Assembly: GCA_019637095.1 (NCBI GenBank)
Contig: JAHBWG010000028.1
Coordinates: forward strand, 30,416 to 94,415
DNA: 64,000 nucleotides
From: Sandaracinaceae bacterium
Lineage (GTDB): Bacteria; Myxococcota_A; Polyangia; Polyangiales; Sandaracinaceae
Direction: 5' to 3'
Positions 32,275 through 40,856 of this stretch are shown here, in pieces; within the stretch, counting starts at the first letter, position 1, and every line of letters starts with the position of its first letter. The notes beneath the pieces were generated by a model. It made no database searches and was not told the DNA's origin. It saw nothing but the letters and a program-made list of their open reading frames with translations. The translations under genes were made by a program, and so were the position numbers.

Positions 32275-34329
32275 TCAAGGGCCGCACGGCGAGCCCGGCG
32301 CCGCGGGCGCGACGAGCGTCGCGGCGCCATCGAGCGCGGAGCGCAGGAAGCAGCCCCACTGGCGCCGGATCTCGGGGACTTGCACGAAGATGTCGTGCGG
32401 GTCGGAGAAGCCGTCGCCCGCCGACTGCACGACCACGCCGGTCGTCCGCTCGCCGCGCGCGTTCTCGAGGTTGTCGGCGACGGGGTACGGCGCGATCCCG
32501 CCGAGCCCGGCGAGCGACAACGACTCTTGCATCGATGGCCACACGATCTCGCCGGCCTGCCGGTGCCCGTAGGCGAGCGCCATCGCGTCGAAGACGGCCG
32601 GCGGGAAGTACGAGTCGCCGAGCCCCACGGGCTGGAACACCGGGCGCGCCGGGACGTCCGGGAGCGGGCGGCGCGCGAGCCGCGGGACGTACGCGAGCGG
32701 CTCGGCCGGCTCCCAGGCGAGCTCGAGCAAGGACAGCGCGGGGTGCAGGTGCGTGAGCGCCTCGCCGTCCGCGCGGAGCAAGCCCCCGAGCAGCCCCCGC
32801 ACGCCGTCGATCAGCGAGGTCTCGAGGATGAAGTAGCTCCAGAGCCCGCCCGCGCCGGTCGGCACGAGCGCGCGCAGGCGCGGCTCGACGGCGCCGATCA
32901 TGTTCGTGTACATGCCGCCCATCGACTGGCCGAGCGCGACGAACGCGTCCGGGTCGAAGCGGAACGCGCTCGCGCCCGGCGGGAGCGTCGGCCCGTCGCA
33001 GCCCTCGAGCGCCGCGGGCGGGATCTCGAGCGCGGCGAGCGCGCGGATCAAGAGGCGCTGCTCGAACACGCCCTGCCGGAACGTGGACGGGAACGCGGCG
33101 AGGTTGTCGAAGTTGATGTACGCGATCGACGAGGCGCCCGGGACGCGGTCCGGGCTGATCGGCAGGGCCGCGCCCGCGCTCGCGAAGCCGTGCTCCGCGA
33201 TCATGTGCGCGGGCCCGAGCCCGACCGCGGGCCGCCCACCGGGACCGTGCGGCCCCCGATCGACGACCTGTGCGGCGACGCCGCCCGATCCGTGGAAGTA
33301 GACCATCAGCGGGAACCCGGCCTCGGGCATCTCGCGCTTGGGCACGGTGAGGACGAGCCGCGTCGACTCGCGTCGCTGCTCGACCGGCGCGCCGTCCGGC
33401 CCGACCACGAGCTCGCCTTCGGTGTCGAAGGGCGGCACGCCGCGCTGGAACTGGGGCTGCGAGACGGTGGCGAGGAGCTCGCAGTAGCGCTCGTGGCGCG
33501 CGCCGTCGCTCGGATCGAGCGCGAGGCCCTCGACCGTCACCGCGTAGCCGGCGAGGACGCGCTCGCTCAGCGCCCGGGTCTGGGCGACGACGTCGCCGGT
33601 CGTGAAGACCGTCGCCGCCGCCACCTCGGCGCGCGGCACCCCGAGCCCGTCGAGCGTCTCGAACAGCGGCGCGTAGAGCGCGGCCGCCGCGGGGCCACGC
33701 GCGCCCGCCGGCGTGCGTCCCGCGGCGAGATCGGCGAGCGGCGGGGCGACCTCGAGCCGCGCGCCGCCCGCATCGCCGAACGAGCGCAGCACGACGAACG
33801 CGTACGTGCGCTCCGGGGCGAGGACCAGGCCCGGATACGCCGCGACCCCGAGGAGGTTCTCGCCGGTGTGGAGATCGGGATCGAACGTCTCGGCGATCGT
33901 CGCGAAGAGCGCGCCGCGATCGGGCGAGCGCGGGTCGACGTCCACGAGCAGCACGGGCGCGGCCGGGCTCGCGTCGATCCGGTCGCGCGCGCGCCGCGGC
34001 GCGAGCGGCGCGCCGAAGCGGAAGTAGCCGACGGGCACGGTGGGCCAGCCAGGACGCGACGCCGCGACCGGGAGCAGGTTCGTGATCACCGCGATCCGCG
34101 GGTTCGGATAGCCGGTGAGCTCCGGCCGCCCGTGCGCGTCGAGCCGGAGGTCGGACGGGAACGGGAGGTCGAAGAACGTCGGGTGCGTGTCGATCGCGTC
34201 GTTCAGCTCGAAGCGCACGGCGGAGGACGGCGGCGCGCCAGCGTCGGCCGCGCCGGCGTCGGGGACGGGCGCGGGCCCATCGCAGGCGAGGAGGCAGAGC
34301 GAGAGCATCGCGAGCCAGCGTCGGTTCAT
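32275..34329 (-). CDS. Alpha/beta-hydrolase-like lipoprotein
   Basis: 684 residues from ATG 34329. Lipobox LCLLAC near residue 15, DAG-type linker, then the segment DAIDTHPTFFDLPFPSDLRLD and YPNPR, found at the N-terminus of several bacterial lipase-like lipoproteins. FPLMVYFHGSGGVAAQ is an HG-type oxyanion strand; FVALGQSMGGMYTNM gives the nucleophile elbow G-x-S-x-G with S469. A late DGFSDPHDIFVQ contains an Asp and His suitable for the triad, unproven. Likely esterase or lipase anchored in the outer membrane. ATGA overlap with the upstream peroxidase gene; last gene of the operon. Confidence 0.8.
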   Translation of the reverse strand: MNRRWLAMLSLCLLACDGPAPVPDAGAADAGAPPSSAVRFELNDAIDTHPTFFDLPFPSDLRLDAHGRPELTGYPNPRIAVITNLLPVAASRPGWPTVPVGYFRFGAPLAPRRARDRIDASPAAPVLLVDVDPRSPDRGALFATIAETFDPDLHTGENLLGVAAYPGLVLAPERTYAFVVLRSFGDAGGARLEVAPPLADLAAGRTPAGARGPAAAALYAPLFETLDGLGVPRAEVAAATVFTTGDVVAQTRALSERVLAGYAVTVEGLALDPSDGARHERYCELLATVSQPQFQRGVPPFDTEGELVVGPDGAPVEQRRESTRLVLTVPKREMPEAGFPLMVYFHGSGGVAAQVVDRGPHGPGGRPAVGLGPAHMIAEHGFASAGAALPISPDRVPGASSIAYINFDNLAAFPSTFRQGVFEQRLLIRALAALEIPPAALEGCDGPTLPPGASAFRFDPDAFVALGQSMGGMYTNMIGAVEPRLRALVPTGAGGLWSYFILETSLIDGVRGLLGGLLRADGEALTHLHPALSLLELAWEPAEPLAYVPRLARRPLPDVPARPVFQPVGLGDSYFPPAVFDAMALAYGHRQAGEIVWPSMQESLSLAGLGGIAPYPVADNLENARGERTTGVVVQSAGDGFSDPHDIFVQVPEIRRQWGCFLRSALDGAATLVAPAAPGSPCGP

Positions 34330-36563
34330 GGATCGGGGGTCCCGTCGAGGCAGAGGAGATAGGCGACGAGGTCGTCGAGCGCGGCGGCGGACAGCCCGCT
34401 CGTGACGCCGTGACGATCGTCGGGGTTGCGGGTCGTCAATACGTCTTGCAACGTACGAGCGCTGCCGTCGTGGAGGTAGGGCGCGGAGTGCCAGAGGCCG
34501 TGCAGGGTGGGCGTGTCGATGCCCTCGAGCGCCGCGCCCAGGCGCTGGCCGGAGCTCGGCGCGAGCGTGCCGACGTCGTGCAGGCGCGGGACGCCGGGGG
34601 CGACGAAGCCGCTGTCGGTGAGCGCAGGGCCCGCGTGGCAGCGCCCGCAGCCCGCCGCCTCGAACACCGCGCGCCCGCGCGCCGCCGCGTCGGGGAGCGA
34701 GCCGTCCGCGGCGCGGTGGGGGCTCGGCAGGTAGCGGTCGAGCGAGGCGACGTACGCGGCGAGCGCGTCGAGGTCGGCGCTCCGTCCCGCCTTGGGCGCG
34801 CCCAGCGGGTGGTCGCGGCCGCCCGCGAAGAAGTCGTCGTCGGCCATCAGCCCGTGGCCTCGGAACGCGCCGCGGAGGTCGTGCTCGAAGTCCTGCACCT
34901 CGTCGAAGTTCGCGCTCCAGTGGAGCGGCCCGTGCGCGAGGCCCGCGCGACCGACGAGATCGATCGTGTCGCGCAGCCCCTCGCCGCGATCGGTGAAGTC
35001 CCACGTGCGGTGGTCCGCGAGCCCGTCGAGGTGACAGTGCGCGCACGCGAGGTAGGAGTCCTTGCCCAGGCGCGGATCCGCCGCGTCGTTGAAGAGGATC
35101 TTCCCGCGGAGCACCTGCTCCGACAGCGGCTCGACGCTCGGGATCCGCGCGCGCGAGAGCTCGCGCGGGATCGCGCCGGGGTCCCCGACGTCGAGCATGA
35201 CGAGCTCGCGCGAGAGGTACGCGTCCACGAAGAGGCGCCGATCGTCGGGCGCGAGCGCGAGCCCCTGCGGCGCGAAGCCGACGTCGAGCGCGGTGCCCGC
35301 GCGCGCGCCCGTGAGCACGTCGAAGCGCTCGACGGTGCGGCTCCCGCGCATCGTGAGGTAGAGGAAGTCGCCGCGGCTCGAGAACACCGCCGCCGACGCG
35401 AGCCCGCGGTTGTCGAGGAGCCGTCGCCCCGCGAAGTCCTCGGCGCCGCTCGCGGGATCGAGGAACGAGACCGCCGCGCGCACGGTGCCCTCGAAGGTGA
35501 GCGGCAGCCCGTTCCTCGCGAGCCCCTCACCGATCCCCGCCTGCGTGGAGGGGATCGCGGCGAGCCGCCCGGTCGGAGAGACCGCGATCGTGTCGAGGTA
35601 GCTCGGCACGCCGCCGCTCTCGGTGTCGGACGCCGGCCGGGGGTCGTAGGCGAGCGCCCACGCCTCTCGCGCCCCGCCGTCCGGCGAGAGCGCGACGAGC
35701 CGGCCGCCCTCGTCGGGGCTGCGCCAGCGCGACACGACCAGCCGCCCGTCCGGGAGCTCCGCGATCCCGCGCGCGTCCTCGACCGCCGGCAGCCGCGCGA
35801 CGAGCACGCCACCATCGACGCGCGCGACCTCCCCGAGCGCGCCGAGCGTCACGAAGAGCGCGCCCGAGGCGGAGACGATCCCGTGAGGGCGGCTCGCGCG
35901 CGGCAACGCGACGCGTGCGATCGCCCCGTCCGGCGCGACGAGCGTCACCTCGTCGCCCGCCGCACACGCGACCGCCCAGCGCCCCTCGTGCACGGTGACC
36001 GTCCGCGGCTCGGCGCCCGTCGCGACGCGCCGCACGAGCGTCAACGTGTCTTCCGCATACGAGAACACCGCGAGCTCGTCCGAGTCGGGGCTGACCACCG
36101 CGACCTCCTCGCGCGCGGCCCACACCGCGACGCTCCCGCTCGCGCGCGGCGCGTGGACGATCGCGTCGGTGACGTTCACGAGCACCGACGCGGTCCGGCG
36201 CCGGCCGGCGTCGTCGAGCACGGTGAGGAACGCGCGGAAGCGGCCCGGCCGCTCATAGACCACCTCCGCGACGGGCTCACCGCGCGGCGCGTCCCAGCCG
36301 CGACCGTCGCCGAAGTCCCACTGGTAGCGCGTCGCGCCGATCGAGCGCGACCCGTCGAGCCGCGCCGGCTCACCGACGACGGCGTAGAGGGAGTCGCCGG
36401 CGTTCGCGGTGAGCGCGCCCGGGCCCGCGTCCGTGCTCGCGTCGAGCGCCGCGTCCTCGCTCGCCGCCGCGTCGAGCGCCGCGTCGAGCGCGCCCGCGTC
36501 CGGCGCCCGCGACCCGTCGCATCCCAACAGCGCGAGCACCCACAGCGTGCTTCGCGCGCGCAT
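34326..36563 (-). CDS. PKD / beta-propeller / diheme cytochrome c peroxidase-like lipoprotein
   Basis: 745 residues from ATG 36563. Lipobox ALLGC near residue 15, an Ala/Asp-rich linker, a PKD domain (about residues 55-135: VVGEPARLDGSRS, YQWDFGDGRGW, RFRAFLTVLDDAG), then a YVTN-like propeller (about 150-460). The C-terminal third has two c-type heme sites: CAHCH (C507-H511) and CGRCH (C639-H643), with LHGLWHSAPYLHDGSARTL, a hallmark of the MauG/MbnH/CCP family. These enzymes use two hemes to reduce peroxide or oxidise a partner. Domain order is unusual and probably brings the peroxidase to a surface partner. Coupled by TGATG and ATGA overlaps to both neighbours. Confidence 0.87.
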   Translation of the reverse strand: MRARSTLWVLALLGCDGSRAPDAGALDAALDAAASEDAALDASTDAGPGALTANAGDSLYAVVGEPARLDGSRSIGATRYQWDFGDGRGWDAPRGEPVAEVVYERPGRFRAFLTVLDDAGRRRTASVLVNVTDAIVHAPRASGSVAVWAAREEVAVVSPDSDELAVFSYAEDTLTLVRRVATGAEPRTVTVHEGRWAVACAAGDEVTLVAPDGAIARVALPRASRPHGIVSASGALFVTLGALGEVARVDGGVLVARLPAVEDARGIAELPDGRLVVSRWRSPDEGGRLVALSPDGGAREAWALAYDPRPASDTESGGVPSYLDTIAVSPTGRLAAIPSTQAGIGEGLARNGLPLTFEGTVRAAVSFLDPASGAEDFAGRRLLDNRGLASAAVFSSRGDFLYLTMRGSRTVERFDVLTGARAGTALDVGFAPQGLALAPDDRRLFVDAYLSRELVMLDVGDPGAIPRELSRARIPSVEPLSEQVLRGKILFNDAADPRLGKDSYLACAHCHLDGLADHRTWDFTDRGEGLRDTIDLVGRAGLAHGPLHWSANFDEVQDFEHDLRGAFRGHGLMADDDFFAGGRDHPLGAPKAGRSADLDALAAYVASLDRYLPSPHRAADGSLPDAAARGRAVFEAAGCGRCHAGPALTDSGFVAPGVPRLHDVGTLAPSSGQRLGAALEGIDTPTLHGLWHSAPYLHDGSARTLQDVLTTRNPDDRHGVTSGLSAAALDDLVAYLLCLDGTPDP

Positions 36564-38167
36564 CACTCGGGCCCGGTCCGGACGTGGATCGTCGTCGTCT
36601 CGGCCACCGGGTTGCCGCTCCAGTCGACGACGCCACCCGCCATCACCTCGAGCACGTACTCGGTGTCCGGCTCGAGCGGGCAGCGCGGGTGCACGTTCAC
36701 GATCGCCTCCTGCGCGCTCACGATCGCGGCCACGCGGCCCTCGTCCGGCGAGCCGCCGGCGCGGTAGAGCCGCACGGAGCCCTCGTGCGCGCTGTTCACG
36801 TCGATCATCTCGTCGAACGAGATCCCGAGGCGGCTCGTGGTCCGCAGCTCCGTCGCGCCGTCCGCGGGCCAGGTCCAGCGCACGCGCGGGGCACGCGTGT
36901 CGGGCGCCTCGGCGTACGGGACGACGGCAGAGCCCTGGCCGGGGTCCGCGCCGTCGTCGACGCTCAGCACGGCGACGTTCCCGATCGGCGTGATCGTGTC
37001 GAGATCGCCCTCGAGGTTCAGCCGGACCACCTCCGTGATGTTCGCCGGGTCGCTGATGTCGTAGATCGCGGCGAAGCGCGACTCCCCGACGAACGCGAGG
37101 TCGCCGTCGGCGAACACGTAGCCCCCGTTGCCGTCGCTGATGTGCGCGCCGAGGAGCGTGGGGCGGCTCGGATCGGTGATGTCGTAGATGAGGAGCCCGC
37201 CGCCGCCGTCCTTGTTCGCGTAGAAGACGCGGCCGCCGACGGTGTTGGTGAAGTACGCGTCGCGCGTGCGCCCCGTCGGGTCGGTCGCGAGGAAGTCGCC
37301 CCCCGGGATCGGCTCGGGGTGCTCCGGATCGGAGATGTCGAGCAGGACGGTGCGCGCGCCCTCGGCGGCCGTCACCACGAGCAGGTTCCCGATCGCTTGC
37401 ACCTGCCCGACGCGGTGCACCGGCGTGAACCCGTGAGTCGCCACGAACCGCGGGTGGCGCGGGTCGGCGGCGTCGACGATCCAGACGCCGTTGTCGGAGC
37501 CGCCGACGTAGACGTAGGGGACCTGCCAGAAGACGCTGATGCTCACGCGCGCGTACGCGTCCGGGTACTGGAACCCCGGCAGCTCGAGGTCGGCGACGGC
37601 GGCGGGGGCGCGCGGGTCGCTCACGTCCCAGAACTGGATGCCGCCCCGCTCGAAGAGCGCGATCGTGAGCTGGTCGACCACCGCCCAGCGCCCCCCGACG
37701 CTCGAGAACCCGATCGAGTGCGACTCGCGCATCGTGGGCGAGTGCCCGGTGCCGACGACGACGGGCCGGCACGGGTCGGTGAACTCCCAGAAGGTCAGCC
37801 CACCGGCGCCCCACTCGGGCGCCCACGGCATCAAGAGGTACCCGTCGTACATCACGAGCAGGTTGTGGTGGTCGGTCGTGTCGCGCTCGCCCCCGTTCAG
37901 GTAGGCGCAGTGTCGATGGAGCGCGTCCTCGGGGAACGTCGCGCGCGGCCCGCCCGGCCCGCGGTTCGACCACGCGTCGGGGGCGGGGAACGGGCCGGGA
38001 TCGAGCGCCGGGTCGCAGAGGTCGACCCGCGGCGGGCCCGCGTCGTGCCCCGCGTCCGGGCGCGCGGCGTCCACAGGGCCCGCGTCGGCGCCGGCGTCGG
38101 GAGGCGCCTCGGGATCGCACGCCACGAGGAGGCTCGCCGCGGCGAGGACGAACGTCGAGCGAAGCAT
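36563..38167 (-). CDS. LVIVD-repeat lipoprotein
   Basis: 534 residues from ATG 38167 (chosen for the short signal MLRSTFVLAAASLLVAC; ATG 38176 and 38203 are also in frame). A DAG-rich linker follows. Residues 80-430 carry repeats of the LVIVD type: GIQFWDVSDPRAPAAV, GVWIVDAADPRHPRFV, TVLLDISDPEHPEPI, LLIYDITDPSRPTLL, AAIYDISDPANITEV. This makes a beta propeller. A C-terminal Ig-like domain (PADGATELRTTSRLGISFDEMID) resembles the SbsA/Big_5 fold. Probably a scaffold or binding partner of the peroxidase encoded next, with which it overlaps by TGATG. Confidence 0.85.
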   Translation of the reverse strand: MLRSTFVLAAASLLVACDPEAPPDAGADAGPVDAARPDAGHDAGPPRVDLCDPALDPGPFPAPDAWSNRGPGGPRATFPEDALHRHCAYLNGGERDTTDHHNLLVMYDGYLLMPWAPEWGAGGLTFWEFTDPCRPVVVGTGHSPTMRESHSIGFSSVGGRWAVVDQLTIALFERGGIQFWDVSDPRAPAAVADLELPGFQYPDAYARVSISVFWQVPYVYVGGSDNGVWIVDAADPRHPRFVATHGFTPVHRVGQVQAIGNLLVVTAAEGARTVLLDISDPEHPEPIPGGDFLATDPTGRTRDAYFTNTVGGRVFYANKDGGGGLLIYDITDPSRPTLLGAHISDGNGGYVFADGDLAFVGESRFAAIYDISDPANITEVVRLNLEGDLDTITPIGNVAVLSVDDGADPGQGSAVVPYAEAPDTRAPRVRWTWPADGATELRTTSRLGISFDEMIDVNSAHEGSVRLYRAGGSPDEGRVAAIVSAQEAIVNVHPRCPLEPDTEYVLEVMAGGVVDWSGNPVAETTTIHVRTGPE

Positions 38168-38206
38168 GGGCCCCATGGTAGAGCGCCGGGGCCCCGGCTG
38201 CATCGA

Positions 38207-38713
38207 TCAGGGCGCCGGGTGGCAGCCGTTGCAGGTGAAGGTCTCGCCCATCCCGAGCATCGTCTGCATCGCCGGCAAGATCTCTTGCTCCATCCACGCG
38301 AAGTCGCGCGGGTGCTCGGCGCGCTCGTGCTCGTACGCGGGCGTGCCGTGCGGGGGCACCACCGGGAGGTGGCGGCTCGGCATCGCGAAGTTGCGCTCGC
38401 TCATGTCCGGGCCGTGGCAGTCGCCACAGCCGAACTCCGCGTGCTCGGCGGCGTCGTGACGTTGGAAGAGCTCGCGGAAGATCGGGTGGAACCGCCCCAC
38501 CATGTCCATCTCGCGATCCTCGTGGGACATCTCCGACCACGGGACCTCGGGCGGGTTGATCCCCATGAGCTCGATCGCGCTCGCGTGGACCGTGTCGCCG
38601 GGGCCGTCGCCCTCGCCGCCGGCCGTGTCGGTCCCCTCTCCGCCGTCGCTCGAGCCTCCACAGGCGGCGAGGAGGAGCCCGAGCAAGATCATCTTGGTGC
38701 GCGCGATCGTCAT
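38207..38713 (-). CDS. Diheme c-type cytochrome lipoprotein
   Basis: 168 residues from ATG 38713. Lipobox LLLAAC near residue 18, Gly/Asp/Glu linker, then NPPEVPWSEMSHEDREMDM and FGCGDCHGPDMSERNF (first CxxCH), FAMPSRHLPVVPP and a second CxxCH at the very end (FTCNGCHPAP). The 'PP..PW.EMSHE.R..M' lead-in with a CxxCH after an 'FGC' is a recurring small cytochrome family in myxobacteria. It probably passes electrons to or from the diheme peroxidase in the same operon. It begins the operon; 39 nt separate it from the LVIVD gene. Confidence 0.85.
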   Translation of the reverse strand: MTIARTKMILLGLLLAACGGSSDGGEGTDTAGGEGDGPGDTVHASAIELMGINPPEVPWSEMSHEDREMDMVGRFHPIFRELFQRHDAAEHAEFGCGDCHGPDMSERNFAMPSRHLPVVPPHGTPAYEHERAEHPRDFAWMEQEILPAMQTMLGMGETFTCNGCHPAP

Positions 38714-38825
38714 CGGCGGCCTTCTATCGCGCCCCCGAACCGAGCGCGAACGAAATCGACGCGGCCGCGACCCGAGCGCGTGCGCGACGGACGCGCGCGA
38801 CGGACGGCCGAGACGGAAAAGAGAA

Positions 38826-38853
38826 GGGGCGATCCCCCGTCGAGGATCGCCCC
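38826..38853 (-). terminator. Intrinsic terminator for minus-strand transcription
   Basis: GGGGCGATC (38826-38834) pairs perfectly with GATCGCCCC (38845-38853), loop of 10. Read on the minus strand the stem is followed by TTCTCTTTTCC, a T-rich tail; on the plus strand only TTT follows. It therefore ends a transcript coming from the 38.9-40.6 kb tract. It lies 113 bp upstream of the cytochrome operon start, so it could also be a leader attenuator. Confidence 0.75.
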
Positions 38854-38865
38854 TTTGAAAGTCAC

Positions 38866-38885
38866 CGGTGCTCGGCCGAGCACCG
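38866..38885. repeat. Perfect 20-bp palindrome beside the terminator
   Basis: CGGTGCTCGGCCGAGCACCG is its own reverse complement. It may be a hairpin preceding the terminator or a protein-binding site. Confidence 0.6.
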
Positions 38886-40601
38886 AATCACGTACCATCC
38901 TGTCGTGGGCTCCGCGCACCCTCCGCCGAAGCGGGGTGGCGTTGGCGGCGGCTCCGACCCGAAGGTCTTCGCCGGCTTCAGCCGACTCGGTCTCTCGGCG
39001 CTACGTCTGCTCCTCTCGGAGCGAGCGTCTCGCCATGCGGTCGGACGGTCCCGTGGAACCTTGATGTCTCGACTCGCCGATCCCTCACCGACCTCTGACG
39101 TCCGTTGTCACGGCGCGGTCGTCGCTCGCTGCGTGCCTCGCAGCTCCCGACACCCTCTCCTCGCTCCGCGACCCGCCCGAAGGCACGTCGCTCGGCGGCT
39201 CGAGAGCACACCCTCTCGGATGTCCCTCACCGTCTAGAGCTCCTCTTCCGCTCGCTCGCCCGAAGGCTCGCGCGCGGCTCGGCGCCCAGACGCCCGTCAT
39301 CATGCCGATCTCGCGTTGCGCTCTCGCGAGCTCGAGCGCGCATTCGCCTCTCACGAGGCACGCGCCCGGTACGACCCGGTGTTTCACCTCCACACTGCGC
39401 CTCGGCGCAGGCGGTTTCCGGCTTCTCGCCGTCGACCGTGCTCGCCCTCTCTCGCCGTCATCGCGAGCGAAGGGCACGGCAGGCTAGGTCACCTCGCCTC
39501 GCGGCGGCCCGGACCGGCCGCTCGCGCGGCTCCGTCGTCTCGAGCTCTCTCCGCCATCGGGAACGGCGGAGGGGTGACCCCGGTCGTCATCGACCAATGT
39601 CAGCAACCCACGATTCATTTATCAAGACGGGCACCCTTCGTCCCGGCACACTCCGCTCGGTGTTCCCGCACCTCGCGGTGGCTCGCGCTTCACGGCGTCC
39701 GAGCCAGTCTCGGCGAGCGCGACCGCGTCACGGGTGCATTGTCCTCACCCGCAGCGTCTTCGCGCGTACCGAGGATGCTTCGTCGCCCGCGGGTTCCCCA
39801 GCAGAACGCGACTCGCGCGTCCACCGGCGTCGTCCCGCGGCGCATGCGCTCACGCGCACGAGCTCGGGGCTCCCCCCGATGGTCTAGACCCTCTCGTCCT
39901 CGGGCCGCGTGAACGGTTCCCGGATCTCTCGAAGGTCCGAAGCATCTTCCGCTTCCGCCGCGTGACTTTGTCCCCGGATCTCTCCGAAGGGCCCCTACGT
40001 TTGGGGCGCGCTCGGCGCGTTGCGGCCTCCCGATGCGATGCACCGGTCGGCTCGTGTCTCCGAGCGACGGCAGAAGCTCTACAGTGTTCTCTTGTCATCC
40101 GGCCCAGGGTGCATTTCACGACTTCGGTCCCAACGCCCCTCGAGGCGCTGGCGCCCTCACCCCTCCGAAGAGGCTCCCAGCGGGAGTCGGTGCGGACCGC
40201 GGTTCACAGCGACGAGGTGTCGTGAGAACGGTCCGCCGGAGCAGCCCTCCTCACACTCCCCCGCTCGCCACTACCCGACACTCGCGTCACCTCACCGATG
40301 ATCTGCCAGGGTGGGCACCCTCGCCATCGTTCGATTCGGTCGAGACCTTCCCGACTCGAAGAGCCGTTCGGGCCGAGTGCCTTCCACCACCGACGTGCGC
40401 CCGGCCGGAGCCGCGCGCCCGCCACGTACCGCGAACGGTACACGAAACACCTTTATGACCCAGCGGCGGAGGACCCGTGACGGGGCTACCCTCTCACCGC
40501 TCGGCTCGAGCCCGGTGGGTGGCGAACCCCCCGCCGAGCATCGCAGCGTCTCGATGGCTTCTGCGACCGAAGACTCGCAAACTCGTGTTCGCGACCTTCG
40601 A
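38886..40601 (-). ncRNA. Gene-free tract; candidate long non-coding RNA on the minus strand
   Basis: No frame in 38714-40856 has the strong GC3 codon bias seen in every real gene here, and stops break all frames. The plus strand is clearly pyrimidine-rich (about 55-68 percent in the 60-nt lines I counted), so the minus strand is purine-rich, as sense strands of structural RNAs usually are. The tract is bounded by a minus-strand terminator at 38826-38853 and a possible minus-strand promoter at 40608-40635. Hairpins with tetraloops include 40426-40441 (GTACCG/CGGTAC around TTCG on the minus strand) and 40568-40600 (13 bp with a small internal bulge). It does not match rRNA, tmRNA, RNase P RNA or SRP RNA signatures that I could recall. 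A decayed gene is the main alternative. Confidence 0.35.
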
Positions 40602-40607
40602 CTGGTG

Positions 40608-40635
40608 ATATTAGCCCCGGGGCCGAGGCACGCAA
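40608..40635 (-). promoter_or_regulatory. Weak candidate promoter for the gene-free tract
   Basis: On the minus strand TTGCGT (40635-40630), 16-nt spacer, TAATAT (40613-40608), in the most AT-rich part of the area. Start site would be near 40601. Confidence 0.3.
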
Positions 40636-40720
40636 GTGAAAAGCGCATCTCAAACCCACTTTTTTTCTTCCACGGATCACCCACCGCGGCTCCACACCCA
40701 ATTCGCCCCAGATTCCCAGA

Positions 40721-40740
40721 TTTTCCACACGTTGTCCACA
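40721..40740. promoter_or_regulatory. Two adjacent DnaA-box-like 9-mers
   Basis: TTTTCCACA (40721-40729) and TTGTCCACA (40732-40740). The second is the DnaA box of high-GC bacteria; the first differs from TTATCCACA at one position. Around them, 40600-40830 is distinctly AT-richer than the rest. No dnaA, dnaN, rpmH or parAB is nearby. Confidence 0.4.
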
Positions 40741-40856
40741 GTCCCAGGCCGGAAGCTCCCCCGCGCAAGAGCGATACATCGGTGACTGATTCGATGATTG
40801 AAATGTCGTTTGATTTGGCTCGTACCGGCGACGGCGCCCGGGGCGAAAACCATGGG

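Noticed and set aside
38886..40856. tmRNA, RNase P RNA, SRP RNA or rRNA in the gene-free tract
   Set aside because: None of the conserved signature stretches that I could recall was found on either strand; a near match GTTCGGGCC...TTCCACCA at 40360-40390 lacks a proper T-loop.
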